In this document: piece after piece, positions 49,405 through 58,274 of the stretch
Numbering within the stretch: the stretch's first letter is position 1
How the letters are laid out: each line of letters opens with the position of its first letter
Source of the DNA: Bacillus carboniphilus
GTDB lineage: Bacteria > Bacillota > Bacilli > Bacillales > JC228
Reading direction: 5' to 3'
Length of the DNA: 64,000 nt
Assembly: GCF_039522365.1 (NCBI RefSeq)
Contig: NZ_BAAADJ010000004.1
Coordinates: forward strand, 248,001-312,000
Translations under genes and position numbers: made by a program
Notes under the pieces: generated by a model
What the model saw: the letters and a program-made list of their open reading frames with translations, nothing else
What the model was told of the DNA's origin: nothing
Databases searched by the model: none

Positions 49405-49726
49405 AAACTTGTATATTTAATTGAATATTGTATCAATTCAAATTATTAAGTCAATAGAAAAATAGAAAAAATAAATAAAAATTAGATTCTTAGTATTTTT
49501 ATACAACTAAAGGCATATATTACGGATTTTCCATGTTCTAAAACTAGTTCAAAGGTATGTAGTGAAGCCGACAGAGTTATTCCTATGATTTCCTGCTCGG
49601 ACATCAAGACGGGTCAAAAAAGGGTGAAAATGATGGAAGTTAAGCTGTATATAGCAAAAGTGATAGGGAGAAGATTGAGGTCCAAGAGACTGGAGCTGGA
49701 TTTAATTTAAAAAACGCGGAAAAACA
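49405..49726. other. Intergenic stretch, promoter region only
   Basis: A/T-rich DNA upstream of the regulator with TTGATA and TATACA boxes on the minus strand (spacer only 15 bases). No gene or RNA is otherwise supported. Confidence 0.4.
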
Positions 49727-49776
49727 GGGACGGTTCTTTCGTTTCTTTTTAAATTTGAAAACGAGAGAACCGTCCC
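49727..49776. repeat. REP-B copy 5
   Basis: The best-preserved member: GGGACGGTTCT ... AGAACCGTCCC with the centre CGTTTCTTTTTAAATTTG. Lies between the two operons. Confidence 0.9.
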
Positions 49777-49854
49777 TATGTGTACTCTATTATTCTTATT
49801 TTCTATCAATGCTCCACGACTTTCGGGGTGTCACTGTGACCAGAAGTTCTTTTG

Positions 49855-50676
49855 TTAAGCTTTTTCAACCATTTCATAAACATTATGAACGGTCACATAA
49901 GCGTTTTGATCAATATCCTTGATGATATTTTTGATTTGGACGAGTTCATGTTTATTGATGACGATGTAGAGAACTTCTTTGTGTGTACCTGAGTATCCTC
50001 TTCGACCTTCTAAAACCGTAATACCTTTTGATAATTTACTGCTTATGGTATTTAAAACACTTTCAGGTGAGTTTGAGACAATAAGGACGGCTATTCTTTC
50101 ATCTAGGCCTTCTGTTATGAAGTCAATCACTTTTGCTCCAATATAGACAACGATTAGGGTATACAACGCCTTATTTAAACCAATGATAAAGACAGATCCT
50201 GAAACTACTATTAAGTCAATCACAAGGATTCCTTTGCCAATACTCCAACCCCATAATTGATTGGCCAATCGCGCGAGAATCGTCGTACCTCCAGAGGTCC
50301 CACCAGCTCGGAAGATAAAGCCTAGACCTCCTCCTACAAGTAAACCTGCAAAAATAGCTGCCAATAACGTATCCTCTGTTATTTGCTTTCCTGTTTCCTC
50401 CGTTATATATAAAAAGAGCGAACTGGATGCAATGGTTATAAGGGTATAAATAATGGTTCTTTTATTGAAAAACTTAAACCCTATTCCTAATAGAGAAATA
50501 TTCAACACAAAATTGACAACACCCGGTGACCAGCCAAACACATAGTGCACAATAACTGTCAGGCCGATAATTCCACCTTCGGATAGTAGGTTTGGAATCG
50601 TAAAATAGTTAATACCGACTGCAAAAATAAAAGCCCCGAATAAAATGAGGCCAATATCTTGAACCCACTTTTTCAT
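49855..50676 (-). CDS. YitT family membrane protein (DUF161/DUF2179)
   Basis: 273 residues. Five to six helices with the DUF161 motifs (FAVGINYFTIPNLLSEGGIIG, FIFRAGGTSGGTTILARL) and a C-terminal soluble DUF2179 domain (GITVLEGRRGYSGTHKEVLY). YitT proteins are common in Firmicutes and often adjacent to amino-acid or nutrient genes; transport is suspected but not shown. It stands alone between REP-B and a hairpin. Confidence 0.9.
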   Translation of the reverse strand: MKKWVQDIGLILFGAFIFAVGINYFTIPNLLSEGGIIGLTVIVHYVFGWSPGVVNFVLNISLLGIGFKFFNKRTIIYTLITIASSSLFLYITEETGKQITEDTLLAAIFAGLLVGGGLGFIFRAGGTSGGTTILARLANQLWGWSIGKGILVIDLIVVSGSVFIIGLNKALYTLIVVYIGAKVIDFITEGLDERIAVLIVSNSPESVLNTISSKLSKGITVLEGRRGYSGTHKEVLYIVINKHELVQIKNIIKDIDQNAYVTVHNVYEMVEKA

Positions 50677-50715
50677 AGTAGTTCCCTTCCCTGCTTTTGA
50701 TTCTTAATAGTGAAA

Positions 50716-50750
50716 CAGCCTTTTCTCAGAGAGAACCGAGAAAAGGCACG
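50716..50750 (-). terminator. Hairpin after the TRAP operon
   Basis: GCCTTTTCTC pairs with GAGAAAAGGC, a perfect 10-bp stem, 30 bases past the GntR stop codon. The U-tract is poor (TGTTTC), so termination strength is uncertain. Confidence 0.55.
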
Positions 50751-50778
50751 TATAGCTGTGAAAATCACCAATTTTTCC

Positions 50779-51414
50779 TTAATGGGAGAAAAATTGTTCT
50801 TTTCCTTTTAATATATGTTTTTCCATTAAGTCTCGAACTTCCTGAAACTTTTCTTCTCGAAGTAGAGCATTGATTTGTTTATGATCCTCAATTGAATCCC
50901 AAGCTCGGGATATGTCCCTGCCAAAACGTATCATTGCGGTTTGATAGAGCCGATCACTAATATTGTTCAAAGTTTTGACAAAAAACTCATTGTCAAACAC
51001 TCGTAAAAATAACGCATGATACTCTAAATCTAGCTGGATAAACTTAAAGATATCGTTTTGACTTAAGTACTCTTCCTGTTCTTTGATTTTTTCATCTAAG
51101 AAAGCAAGATGTTCTTCTCTAAAAAAGGGTTCTACTCTCTCAAGGGCATACAATTCAATTGCAAGTCTCATATCCATAATATCATGGGTTTCCTTAACCG
51201 TTATCTCCTTTAAAAAGATACCTCGTTTAGGAGAAACTTCTAGAAAATCCTCATTGTGTAATCGTTGCAGTGCCTCCCGAATCGGAGTTCTACTCATCTG
51301 GAGGAGCTCAACCAGTTCATTTTCAGAAACAGTTGGCCCCTTGATCTCACCTTGGATAACCATATATTTAATTTTTTCATATGCAATGTCTTTTAAATAC
51401 TGTCGTTGACTCAA
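50779..51414 (-). CDS. GntR family regulator (FCD domain)
   Basis: 211 residues from TTG 51414 (GGTGAG 8 bases upstream). Winged helix SENELVELLQMSRTPIREAL with wing SPKRGIFLKE, followed by an FCD ligand domain (metal residues in MDMRLAIELYALE, DLEYHALFL and WDSIEDHKQI). Last gene of the rraA-dctPQM-nitrilase operon. The TTGTATACAA palindrome before rraA is a fitting operator. Confidence 0.85.
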   Translation of the reverse strand: MSQRQYLKDIAYEKIKYMVIQGEIKGPTVSENELVELLQMSRTPIREALQRLHNEDFLEVSPKRGIFLKEITVKETHDIMDMRLAIELYALERVEPFFREEHLAFLDEKIKEQEEYLSQNDIFKFIQLDLEYHALFLRVFDNEFFVKTLNNISDRLYQTAMIRFGRDISRAWDSIEDHKQINALLREEKFQEVRDLMEKHILKGKEQFFSH

Positions 51415-51427
51415 ATTTATCTCACCA

Positions 51428-52243
51428 TTATTTCACTTTGTATAGTTCAGGTCTTCTATGAGTTAAACAAGGAACACTTTCTCTCGCTTGTTTCACTGTA
51501 CTTGGGTCGATTTCAGCAACAATCACGCCTTCCCCTTCAGGAGCTCTCGCGATTACCGTTCCCCATGGATCAATAATCATACTGTTCCCATAGCAAGCTT
51601 TCCCAGGTGCATGGGAGCCAAATTGTCCAGCAGCAATGACATAGCATTGATTTTCAATCGCTCTCGCACGTTGAAGAACTTCCCAAGCAAGCATACCTGT
51701 GTATTGTGTAAAAGCAGCAGGGATACACAAAACATTACATCCATCTAACGCATATTCTCTATAAAGTTCAGGGAAACGCAAGTCATAACAAATACTCAAT
51801 CCCGCTTTTCCAAATGGAAGTTCAACGGTTGCCGAAGACTCTCCTGCTTGGATCGTATTAGATTCTTTATAGGCTGGCATTCCATTGATCTCAATATCAA
51901 ATAAATGCAGCTTGTTATATTTTGCAACAACGTCCCCTTCAGGACTTACTACAAAACCTGTATTATAGGCTTTTTCATCAGAATATTTTTCTAGTATACT
52001 ACCAGCATGGATATAAACGCCATGTTTTTTCGCAAGTGAAGACAGTAATTGATACGTTTCACCGCCAGGAATTTCTTCAGCATTTTGAACCTTTTCTGTA
52101 TCCGGCCCCATGAAATTAAAATACTCTGGTAAAGAGATAAAGATTGCTCCATCTTCAGCAGCTTTGGTAATAAAACGTTCTGCTTTTTGTAAGTTTTCTT
52201 GTTTATCAGCTTTTGTATTCATTTGAATCGCTGCAACTTTCAT
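51428..52243 (-). CDS. Carbon-nitrogen hydrolase (nitrilase superfamily, Nit-like)
   Basis: 271 residues from ATG 52243, 8 bases after AAAGGAGG. The Glu40-Lys111-Cys152 triad is clear (SLPEYF, KYNKLHLFD, SICYDLRFPE). The Nit branch hydrolyses deaminated glutathione and other omega-amides. It lies 30 bases after the TRAP DctM gene, so the transported acid may arise from, or be accompanied by, an amide this enzyme cleaves. Confidence 0.88.
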   Translation of the reverse strand: MKVAAIQMNTKADKQENLQKAERFITKAAEDGAIFISLPEYFNFMGPDTEKVQNAEEIPGGETYQLLSSLAKKHGVYIHAGSILEKYSDEKAYNTGFVVSPEGDVVAKYNKLHLFDIEINGMPAYKESNTIQAGESSATVELPFGKAGLSICYDLRFPELYREYALDGCNVLCIPAAFTQYTGMLAWEVLQRARAIENQCYVIAAGQFGSHAPGKACYGNSMIIDPWGTVIARAPEGEGVIVAEIDPSTVKQARESVPCLTHRRPELYKVK

Positions 52244-52274
52244 CAAAAACGCCTCCTTTAATCTACTACACTTT

Positions 52275-53558
52275 TTATTTAATTAAAATGGATGGTAACC
52301 ACAGGGACAACTGAGGGAAGTATGTGATTAACAGTAATGCAATAAATAGTGGGATATAGAACGGAATAACAGCTGTTACAACCTTCTCAAACGATATCCT
52401 TCCAACTCGACTCATAACATAGAGTCCGAGACCTACAGGAGGAGTGATCATCCCGATTAGTAGGTTGAATGACATTAAAACTCCAAAATGTACACGGTCA
52501 ATTCCTAAGCTATCCGTAATTGGTAGTAGGATTGGTAGCATGATTAGCTTGATTGGAATTCCTTCCATAATACTTCCTAAGAATAATAAAAGAATGTTGA
52601 TAATAAATAACATGAAATATTTATTATCTGTTATTCCCAGTAGGAAGTCTGATAATAAGACTGGAAGCTGTTCAGCTGAAATGATCCATGCCATTGCAGT
52701 TCCCACACCGATTAAGAACATAATCAAGGCAGTGGAATTTAGGGAAGTTACGAAACCAGATTTCAAGGTTTCCCAGCTAAATTCTTTGTAAATGACTGAA
52801 CAGAATAATGCGTATAATACTGCTATAACCCCTGCCTCTGTTGGGGTTACAACACCACCAAGCATCCCACCAAGGATTACTAATGGCGCAAGGAGAGCAA
52901 AGAATCCATCCTTGAATGTTTTCCAAAGTGCTTGAGGTTTAAATGGGTCTGCTTTCGGTACAACGATAGTCCCCCGTGACGCTCCAACGACAACATAGAA
53001 TGATAAAGTTAAAGCAATAAGCATTCCTGGAATAATTCCTGCAATAAAGAGTTGTTCTACAGATACCTCTGCTAGATAGGCATATACGATAAATGGAACA
53101 GATGGAGGGATAATGGCCCCAATTACGGAGGATGCTAGTGTAAGAGCTGCGCTAAATGGTTTTTTATAACCTTTTTCCACCATCGCCCGTAGCTCAATGG
53201 CTCCAAGACCAGCCTGATCCCCAACAGCTGTTCCAGAAATACCAGAGAAAATAACACTGGCTAAAATGTTTACATGTGCTAATCCGCCCCTAATGTGTCC
53301 AATTAGGGCCGTACAAAAATCAAAAATTCTTTGGGTTATCCCTGTTGAGTTCATAAGGTTCCCAGCTAAAATAAACAATGGGATGGATAAAAGAGTGTAT
53401 CCCTTAATTCCCTCAACTAGCATTAGGGAGAGTACTTCTGAAGTATATCCACCCATAATCAGCGCAATCAGAGTGGACAACGCCATCGCAAATGATACTG
53501 GAAAACTCATGAGCAGCAGGATTATGAAAATGACAAACATCGTAATTCCAATGACCAT
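52275..53558 (-). CDS. dctM: TRAP transporter large permease (DctM)
   Basis: 427 residues, about twelve helices. DctM landmarks include PLFILAGNLMNSTGITQRI, ASVIGAIIPPSVPFIVYAYL, LGGVVTPTEAGVIAVLYALF and NLLIGMITPPVGLGLYVMS. Its ribosome binding site (GAGGAGGATT) overlaps the end of dctQ, so translation is coupled. Works with DctQ and the DctP binding protein to import an acidic compound with Na+. Confidence 0.93.
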   Translation of the reverse strand: MVIGITMFVIFIILLLMSFPVSFAMALSTLIALIMGGYTSEVLSLMLVEGIKGYTLLSIPLFILAGNLMNSTGITQRIFDFCTALIGHIRGGLAHVNILASVIFSGISGTAVGDQAGLGAIELRAMVEKGYKKPFSAALTLASSVIGAIIPPSVPFIVYAYLAEVSVEQLFIAGIIPGMLIALTLSFYVVVGASRGTIVVPKADPFKPQALWKTFKDGFFALLAPLVILGGMLGGVVTPTEAGVIAVLYALFCSVIYKEFSWETLKSGFVTSLNSTALIMFLIGVGTAMAWIISAEQLPVLLSDFLLGITDNKYFMLFIINILLLFLGSIMEGIPIKLIMLPILLPITDSLGIDRVHFGVLMSFNLLIGMITPPVGLGLYVMSRVGRISFEKVVTAVIPFYIPLFIALLLITYFPQLSLWLPSILIK

Positions 53559-53561
53559 TTT

Positions 53562-54053
53562 TTAATCCTCCTCTCCAGCAAACATGTCGTATTGCCCTTT
53601 AATGGATAAAATGATTTGTTGGATAGACACTAAAACCATTAGAAAGAGCAACAATACAAGCGGCGCATAAAACCAGGCTGAAGATGCTCTCATGATGAGT
53701 GTTGTTCGATCCAAATGAGAAATAGTTAGCGTGAATGAGAAATACAACATCACTGCGGAAATCCCGAACAGCAAAAAGCTGTTCACGATTCCCACCATTT
53801 TAATGGCTCCCTCACTTAACTTTTTCACAAAGAAAGATATCATAATATCTTCTCGGTCTACTACGACTTTTCCAAATCCCAAAAAAGTAATCCAGCAGAT
53901 CAAGATGGAAAAGAACTCCTGTGACCATACAAAGGAATAGTCAAAGAAATAGCGTGCCACAATTTCAAGTGTTAGTAGCACCAGTAAAGCAACCATACAG
54001 ATAATGGCAACACCTAAATATACTTTTGAAATCAAATTTAATAATTTTTTCAT
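53562..54053 (-). CDS. dctQ: TRAP transporter small permease (DctQ)
   Basis: 163 residues with four helices. Conserved patterns VARYFFDYSFVWSQEFFSIL and ITFLGFGKVVVDREDIMISF are typical of DctQ. It lies 12 bases after dctP and directly before dctM. Confidence 0.9.
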   Translation of the reverse strand: MKKLLNLISKVYLGVAIICMVALLVLLTLEIVARYFFDYSFVWSQEFFSILICWITFLGFGKVVVDREDIMISFFVKKLSEGAIKMVGIVNSFLLFGISAVMLYFSFTLTISHLDRTTLIMRASSAWFYAPLVLLLFLMVLVSIQQIILSIKGQYDMFAGEED

Positions 54054-54065
54054 TGTAAAAACATC

Positions 54066-55082
54066 CTATTTGCCAATAGATTTGATTTGATCGACATATC
54101 CTTTAGGTAGCTTTCCATCTTCTTCTAATTGATAGTGGAAGTCAGAGAATGCTTCAACCCACTCTGCTTTATCGATTTCAAAAACTTCAATGTTATGTTC
54201 TGTTTTCATAAGTTCCATATGTTCTTCTACTTCTTGCTTAGCCAATTCAGTTCCCTTCTCACCCGCTTCATTAGCCGCATCAATTAGAATTTGTTGATGC
54301 TCTTCAGACAAGCCAGAGAATACTTCTTCACTAATCGCAATAACAACATCCTGTGGATACTCATCGATGATTGTCATGTAAGGCGCAACCTCAGTAAACT
54401 TCATCGGCCATACTAATGATATGGGAGATGTAACAGCCTCAACTAGGTTTTGCTTTAGTCCTAAATACGTTTCAGTCCAAGCTACTACAGTTGGGTTTGC
54501 TCCAACAGAGCTATATGCTGCAGAATAAAATTCTGATTCAAATGAACGAAGCTTTAATCCTTGTAGATCTTCTACAGACTTGATTGGCTTCTTAGAAAGC
54601 ATGACACGGTATGGTCCGCGAACAAAGTTACGCTCCGTATTTAGAATACGAATTCCGTTGTCAATTAATGTTTGTTGAATATCTTGACCCATTTCACCTG
54701 TGTTAAATTTTTGGTAGTGCTCGAAGTCATTGAAAAGGTATGGGATCGAACTAACCTCAACCCTAGAATCGAAATCAGCGAAGTAACCGATTCCTTCAGC
54801 GTACATGTCTTGAGAACCAAGAAGCATGTTATCTATTTGAGTTGTACCCTTACCTAATTGTTCAGCAGGATTAACCTTAACTTTTACTTCTCCGTTACTC
54901 TTTTCTTCTACAAGTTCAGCAAAATAGTTAAAAGCTTGACCTTCAGCTGTATCATCTGGCATTTTTGTTCCTAGTTTTAGTTCAATGACTTTACCTGAAC
55001 CAGATCCGGAGCTCGAGCTAGAGCATGCAGCCAAAGCCGCTATAAGTAAAACCGAAAACAGTAATATTAGTAATTTTTTCAT
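54066..55082 (-). CDS. dctP: TRAP transporter substrate-binding protein (DctP), lipoprotein
   Basis: 338 residues. Lipobox LAALAAC followed by a Ser/Gly linker. DctP features are KLGTKMPDDTAEGQAFNYFA, the long DMLLGSQDMYAEG stretch, NFVRGPYRVMLSKKPIKSVE with the Arg that binds the substrate carboxylate, and GLKLRSFESEFY. An organic acid ligand is therefore expected. It follows the rraA-like gene by 13 bases. Confidence 0.92.
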   Translation of the reverse strand: MKKLLILLFSVLLIAALAACSSSSSGSGSGKVIELKLGTKMPDDTAEGQAFNYFAELVEEKSNGEVKVKVNPAEQLGKGTTQIDNMLLGSQDMYAEGIGYFADFDSRVEVSSIPYLFNDFEHYQKFNTGEMGQDIQQTLIDNGIRILNTERNFVRGPYRVMLSKKPIKSVEDLQGLKLRSFESEFYSAAYSSVGANPTVVAWTETYLGLKQNLVEAVTSPISLVWPMKFTEVAPYMTIIDEYPQDVVIAISEEVFSGLSEEHQQILIDAANEAGEKGTELAKQEVEEHMELMKTEHNIEVFEIDKAEWVEAFSDFHYQLEEDGKLPKGYVDQIKSIGK

Positions 55083-55095
55083 AAATCCTTCCCCC

Positions 55096-55785
55096 TTATT
55101 TTACTGTGTTAAAGTATTGCTCAATTAATGAATCCGCTTTCGAAAGACTGCTTAAAGTATGACCATCATCTAGTAATCTTTTAGTACGCGGTTCGTTATT
55201 TTCACTAGCTTCTGCTTTTTCAAGCACAGCTTGATAGTCTAAATCTTGGCCTAAAACAAGCACGCCGTTGTCATCCGCTACAATTAAATCCCCAGGATGA
55301 ACCGTTACACCACCACATTGAACTGGTGTGTTGATTTCTCCACTTTGGCCTAATAGTTTCGTTGTGATTGGTGATAAACCTGTTGAAAATACAGGAATTC
55401 CAATTTCACGAATTGCTTGTATATCCGTATTTGGACCATCGATAATGATTCCAGCAAGTTTACGAGCTTTTGCTGCATAAGCGACCATTTCCCCTACACA
55501 CGCATGCTTTTGATCTCCTGTACGGTCAATAATTAGTACATCCCCCGGTTCAGCTAAACTTACCGCTTTATGTACCATTGTAGAGTCGTTAACAGAAGTG
55601 CGGACAGTGAAAGCGGTTCCAACAATTTTCACGTTAACAAGCTGAGATTGAACTCTAGGGTCCATAAATCCGTAATGAAGATGGTGACCAATCGTTGCAG
55701 GTTCAACCTTCTCGAAGCGTTCTTTTAATACTGGTGTCAATTGATTGTTATTAACTCTGTCTAAAATTTTCATATTAACCTTCAT
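55096..55785 (-). CDS. RraA/HMG-aldolase family protein lacking the catalytic Arg motif
   Basis: 229 residues. The RraA fold is evident (HLHYGFMDPRVQSQL, DVLIIDRTGDQKHACVGEMV, LAGIIIDGPNTDIQAIREIG). In 4-hydroxy-4-methyl-2-oxoglutarate aldolases the last segment reads DGxxRD and the Arg is catalytic. Here it is DGPNTD, so retro-aldol activity is doubtful. First gene of a TRAP operon, so it may process the imported acid in another way. The first ATG has AAGGGG almost touching it; ATG 55773 is an alternative start. Confidence 0.75.
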   Translation of the reverse strand: MKVNMKILDRVNNNQLTPVLKERFEKVEPATIGHHLHYGFMDPRVQSQLVNVKIVGTAFTVRTSVNDSTMVHKAVSLAEPGDVLIIDRTGDQKHACVGEMVAYAAKARKLAGIIIDGPNTDIQAIREIGIPVFSTGLSPITTKLLGQSGEINTPVQCGGVTVHPGDLIVADDNGVLVLGQDLDYQAVLEKAEASENNEPRTKRLLDDGHTLSSLSKADSLIEQYFNTVK

Positions 55786-55808
55786 CCCCTTTTTACCTTT
55801 GTATATAT

Positions 55809-55820
55809 CTTGTATACAAG
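55809..55820. promoter_or_regulatory. GntR-type operator of the TRAP operon
   Basis: CTTGTATACAAG, a perfect 12-bp palindrome matching the TTGTATACAA core used by GntR/FCD regulators such as B. subtilis GntR. It lies 24 bases before the first start codon, just downstream of the promoter. Confidence 0.8.
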
Positions 55821-55824
55821 TTAT

Positions 55825-55853
55825 ATATTACAGCACTCGTTTTTTAAATTCAA
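55825..55853 (-). promoter_or_regulatory. SigA-type promoter of the TRAP operon
   Basis: TTGAAT and TAATAT hexamers on the minus strand with a 17-base spacer. The palindrome at 55809 would cover the transcription start. Confidence 0.6.
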
Positions 55854-55950
55854 TGGTTTTTTTCTGAAAATTAAGTATATAGGTAAAATTCTGATGTTGG
55901 TAGGCTATATCGGAATGACAATTTTCGAACCATCATAAAAGTAGGAACTC

Positions 55951-56010
55951 GGGGAGGGTTCTTGCGTTTCTTTTTTGATAAGGGAACAAAAAAACTTTCC
56001 TGCGTTTCCA
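55951..56010. repeat. REP-B copy 6 (degenerate)
   Basis: GGGGAGGGTTCTTGCGTTTC ... CTTTCCTGCGTTTCC. The arms are diverged. It sits upstream of the duplicated membrane-protein locus, as REP-B copy 3 does at 38501. Confidence 0.5.
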
Positions 56011-56112
56011 ATAGGACAAGTTAATCATATTACTAGAAACGAGTTCATATTTATGAGTCAAGCCAACAAAATGAACTATTGGGGGTTAGTTTGTGTAAGG
56101 TTGTGATTCCAT

Positions 56113-56595
56113 TTGAATTATTCTTTCTTGGTAGTCGCTTACGTTGCTAGTTTTATTTGTTCCAGCATTGGAAGTAGACTGTCTTCACTATATAGAATTA
56201 GAAATGTTACGGATATTGAACCGATTTTAGTACAATCTGTTCATACACTTTTTGATGGGAATAAAGAGACTTATACGTTGATTTGTGCCATTATCATCAC
56301 CTTATCCGGACTGATTATCTCATTATTGGCCGTTCACGAAATCTTAAGAGAGTTGTCGCTTCGGAACTTCTTGGTTTCTTCTTTCCTTCTCATTATTCAT
56401 TCTATTAACATCATCATTTGCGTTTACTTTCTTTTATTTTTTATTATTTTACTTATTTGTCTGGGTATCATAATTGGAATTACGTGGATTATTATTCGTA
56501 CGAATGGTAGGGTCGGTTCTGTTCCAATGCGGGGAGGTTTTAGAAAGGGGCCTTATGTGAGAAGACATGCTAGAAGACCACGAAGGCGGTTCTAA
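56113..56595 (+). CDS. Duplicated membrane protein with basic tail, copy 2
   Basis: 160 residues from TTG 56113. Nearly identical to the protein at 38740 over its first 70 residues and very similar afterwards; differences cluster in the third helix and the Arg-rich tail (YVRRHARRPRRRF). About 95 bases of upstream DNA, including GGACAAGTTAATCATATTA and TATTGGGGGTTAGTTTGTGT, are conserved with the other locus. The function is unknown. Confidence 0.6.
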   Translation: MNYSFLVVAYVASFICSSIGSRLSSLYRIRNVTDIEPILVQSVHTLFDGNKETYTLICAIIITLSGLIISLLAVHEILRELSLRNFLVSSFLLIIHSINIIICVYFLLFFIILLICLGIIIGITWIIIRTNGRVGSVPMRGGFRKGPYVRRHARRPRRRF

Positions 56596-56762
56596 AAAAG
56601 ACGCGTTATAGGGATAAACGCGCCCGATTGTTTACTATCATTTTTTTCTATACACTGTCCATTATTGGACTATGGAAAGTGTAAGCTAACCACTAAATCT
56701 TGATTGAGGCATCAATGAACTCCCGAGGCCAGCCTGTCGTTACTTTCGCACTTAAAAGGGGT

Positions 56763-56773
56763 GGGGGGGGGGG
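56763..56773. repeat. Homopolymer of eleven G
   Basis: An uninterrupted G11 tract preceded by GGGGT, 13 bases past the thiE stop codon. Prone to slippage but outside any coding region. Confidence 0.9.
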
Positions 56774-56785
56774 CGCACTACTACC

Positions 56786-57430
56786 TCAAATCAACGCTAA
56801 TTTTCGCGAGACCAAAAGTGGAGATTCAGCTTGACTAATCGTTGATATTACAGCGATTCCGTCAGCCCCTGCTGCTAACACCTCTTGAGCATTTTCGGAT
56901 GTGATTCCACCAATTCCAACCATTGGAATATCAATTTCTTCCTTAAGGAGCTCGTAAAATATAGAGGGGCCTTTGACCTTCCTTGTGTCTTTTTTAGTCT
57001 TTGTTGGAAACATCGGTCCTACGCCAATGTAGTCAGCCCCTTGTTCAATAGCTCGCTTTGCTTCTACAACGTTATGAGCAGATATGCCAAGAATTTTGTC
57101 TCCTATTTTTTGGCGAACAGACCCAGCATCCTCATCTTCCTGACCAATGTGAACCCCGTCCGCATTGAGTGCAATCGCAAGTTCGACATCATCATTTACG
57201 ATAAACGGAATATCGTAGCTCTTACAAATTTGTTGAAGTTTTTTTGCAAATTCGAACTTCTCTTCACCTGTAAAAGCACCGTTTCCCTTCTCCCGCAATT
57301 GAAACAAGGTGACGCCACCTTTAATGGAATCTGTCAGAACTTCTTCTGGATTCTTCATACAGTTAGTACTCCCCATAATAAAATATAGCTTCAAAAGTCT
57401 ACGCATATTCTGTTGTGAAATCCTTGGCAT
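56786..57430 (-). CDS. thiE: Thiamine-phosphate synthase
   Basis: About 214 residues. ATG 57430 is chosen because GGGCGGTGA lies 4-5 bases upstream; ATG 57445 would overlap thiD by 11 bases. TIM-barrel with ThiE motifs: GVTLFQLREKG, FIVNDDVELAIALNADGVHI, GQEDEDA, GVGPMFPTKTKKD and IPMVGIGGITSEN. It joins hydroxymethylpyrimidine diphosphate and thiazole phosphate to thiamine monophosphate. Last gene of the operon. Confidence 0.95.
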   Translation of the reverse strand: MPRISQQNMRRLLKLYFIMGSTNCMKNPEEVLTDSIKGGVTLFQLREKGNGAFTGEEKFEFAKKLQQICKSYDIPFIVNDDVELAIALNADGVHIGQEDEDAGSVRQKIGDKILGISAHNVVEAKRAIEQGADYIGVGPMFPTKTKKDTRKVKGPSIFYELLKEEIDIPMVGIGGITSENAQEVLAAGADGIAVISTISQAESPLLVSRKLALI

Positions 57431-57434
57431 TCGT

Positions 57435-58256
57435 TCACCGCCCATCGGTCATCATTGCTTTTTTCAATTGATAAGCCCAATGATTGGTTGGTCCATGCCC
57501 ATTGCCAATACCTAGTTGATTTATAATCGCTGCCTCAATAAAGGACTTGGCCGTTTGTACAGCCTCTCTAATGTCATGCCCCTTTGCTAACTCAGCTGTT
57601 ATCGCTGCTGCAAAAGTACAGCCAGTACCGTGCGTATGCTTCGTTTCGACTCGTTTGCTTACGAACTGAGTGTACTCTTCCCCATCATATAAAAGGTCCA
57701 TTGATTCATTCTCTTCACCATGTCCACCTTTGATGATGACAAACTTAGCACCTAAATCCTTTATTTGCTTTGCGGCTTTTTTTCGATCCTCAAGATTGTC
57801 AATCTTTAAACCAGTTAATGTCTCCGCCTCTGGAATGTTTGGTGTTACAACGGTAGCCAGTGGGATTAAATAGGTGATGAGCGCACTGATTGCTTCAGTT
57901 TTCAGAAGTGGCGCACCTCCTTTAGCAATCATAACTGGGTCTACCACAAGGTTAGCAATCTCAAATTTCTGTATCTGTTCAGCCACAGCTTTTATCAATT
58001 CAGAGCTAAACAACATACCTGTTTTTACGGCATCGGTACCCATATCATCACCAATCGATTGTATTTGCTCTCTTACTGCTTCGACCGTTAGTGGGTACAC
58101 ACCTTGAACACCTAGTGTATTCTGTGCAGTCACTGCTGTTATGGCAGACATTCCATAAACACCTAGTTCTTGAAATGTTTTTAAGTCAGCCTGAATTCCT
58201 GCACCTCCTCCACTATCAGAGCCTGCTATGGTTAAAGCTTTAAAGACCTTCTCCAT
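57435..58256 (-). CDS. thiD: Hydroxymethylpyrimidine/phosphomethylpyrimidine kinase
   Basis: 273 residues from ATG 58256 (AGGAGAGGTG upstream; an earlier GTG is too close to it). Ribokinase-like with ALTIAGSDSGGGAGIQADLK at the start and the anion hole HGTGCTFAAAI near residue 210. It phosphorylates HMP twice to HMP diphosphate. It ends at the start region of thiE. Confidence 0.95.
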   Translation of the reverse strand: MEKVFKALTIAGSDSGGGAGIQADLKTFQELGVYGMSAITAVTAQNTLGVQGVYPLTVEAVREQIQSIGDDMGTDAVKTGMLFSSELIKAVAEQIQKFEIANLVVDPVMIAKGGAPLLKTEAISALITYLIPLATVVTPNIPEAETLTGLKIDNLEDRKKAAKQIKDLGAKFVIIKGGHGEENESMDLLYDGEEYTQFVSKRVETKHTHGTGCTFAAAITAELAKGHDIREAVQTAKSFIEAAIINQLGIGNGHGPTNHWAYQLKKAMMTDGR

Positions 58257-58274
58257 TGTTTTCACCTCTCCTAT

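Noticed and set aside
56885-57388. 167-codon frame opposite thiE
   Set aside because: Shadow of thiE; no ribosome binding site and no recognisable domain.
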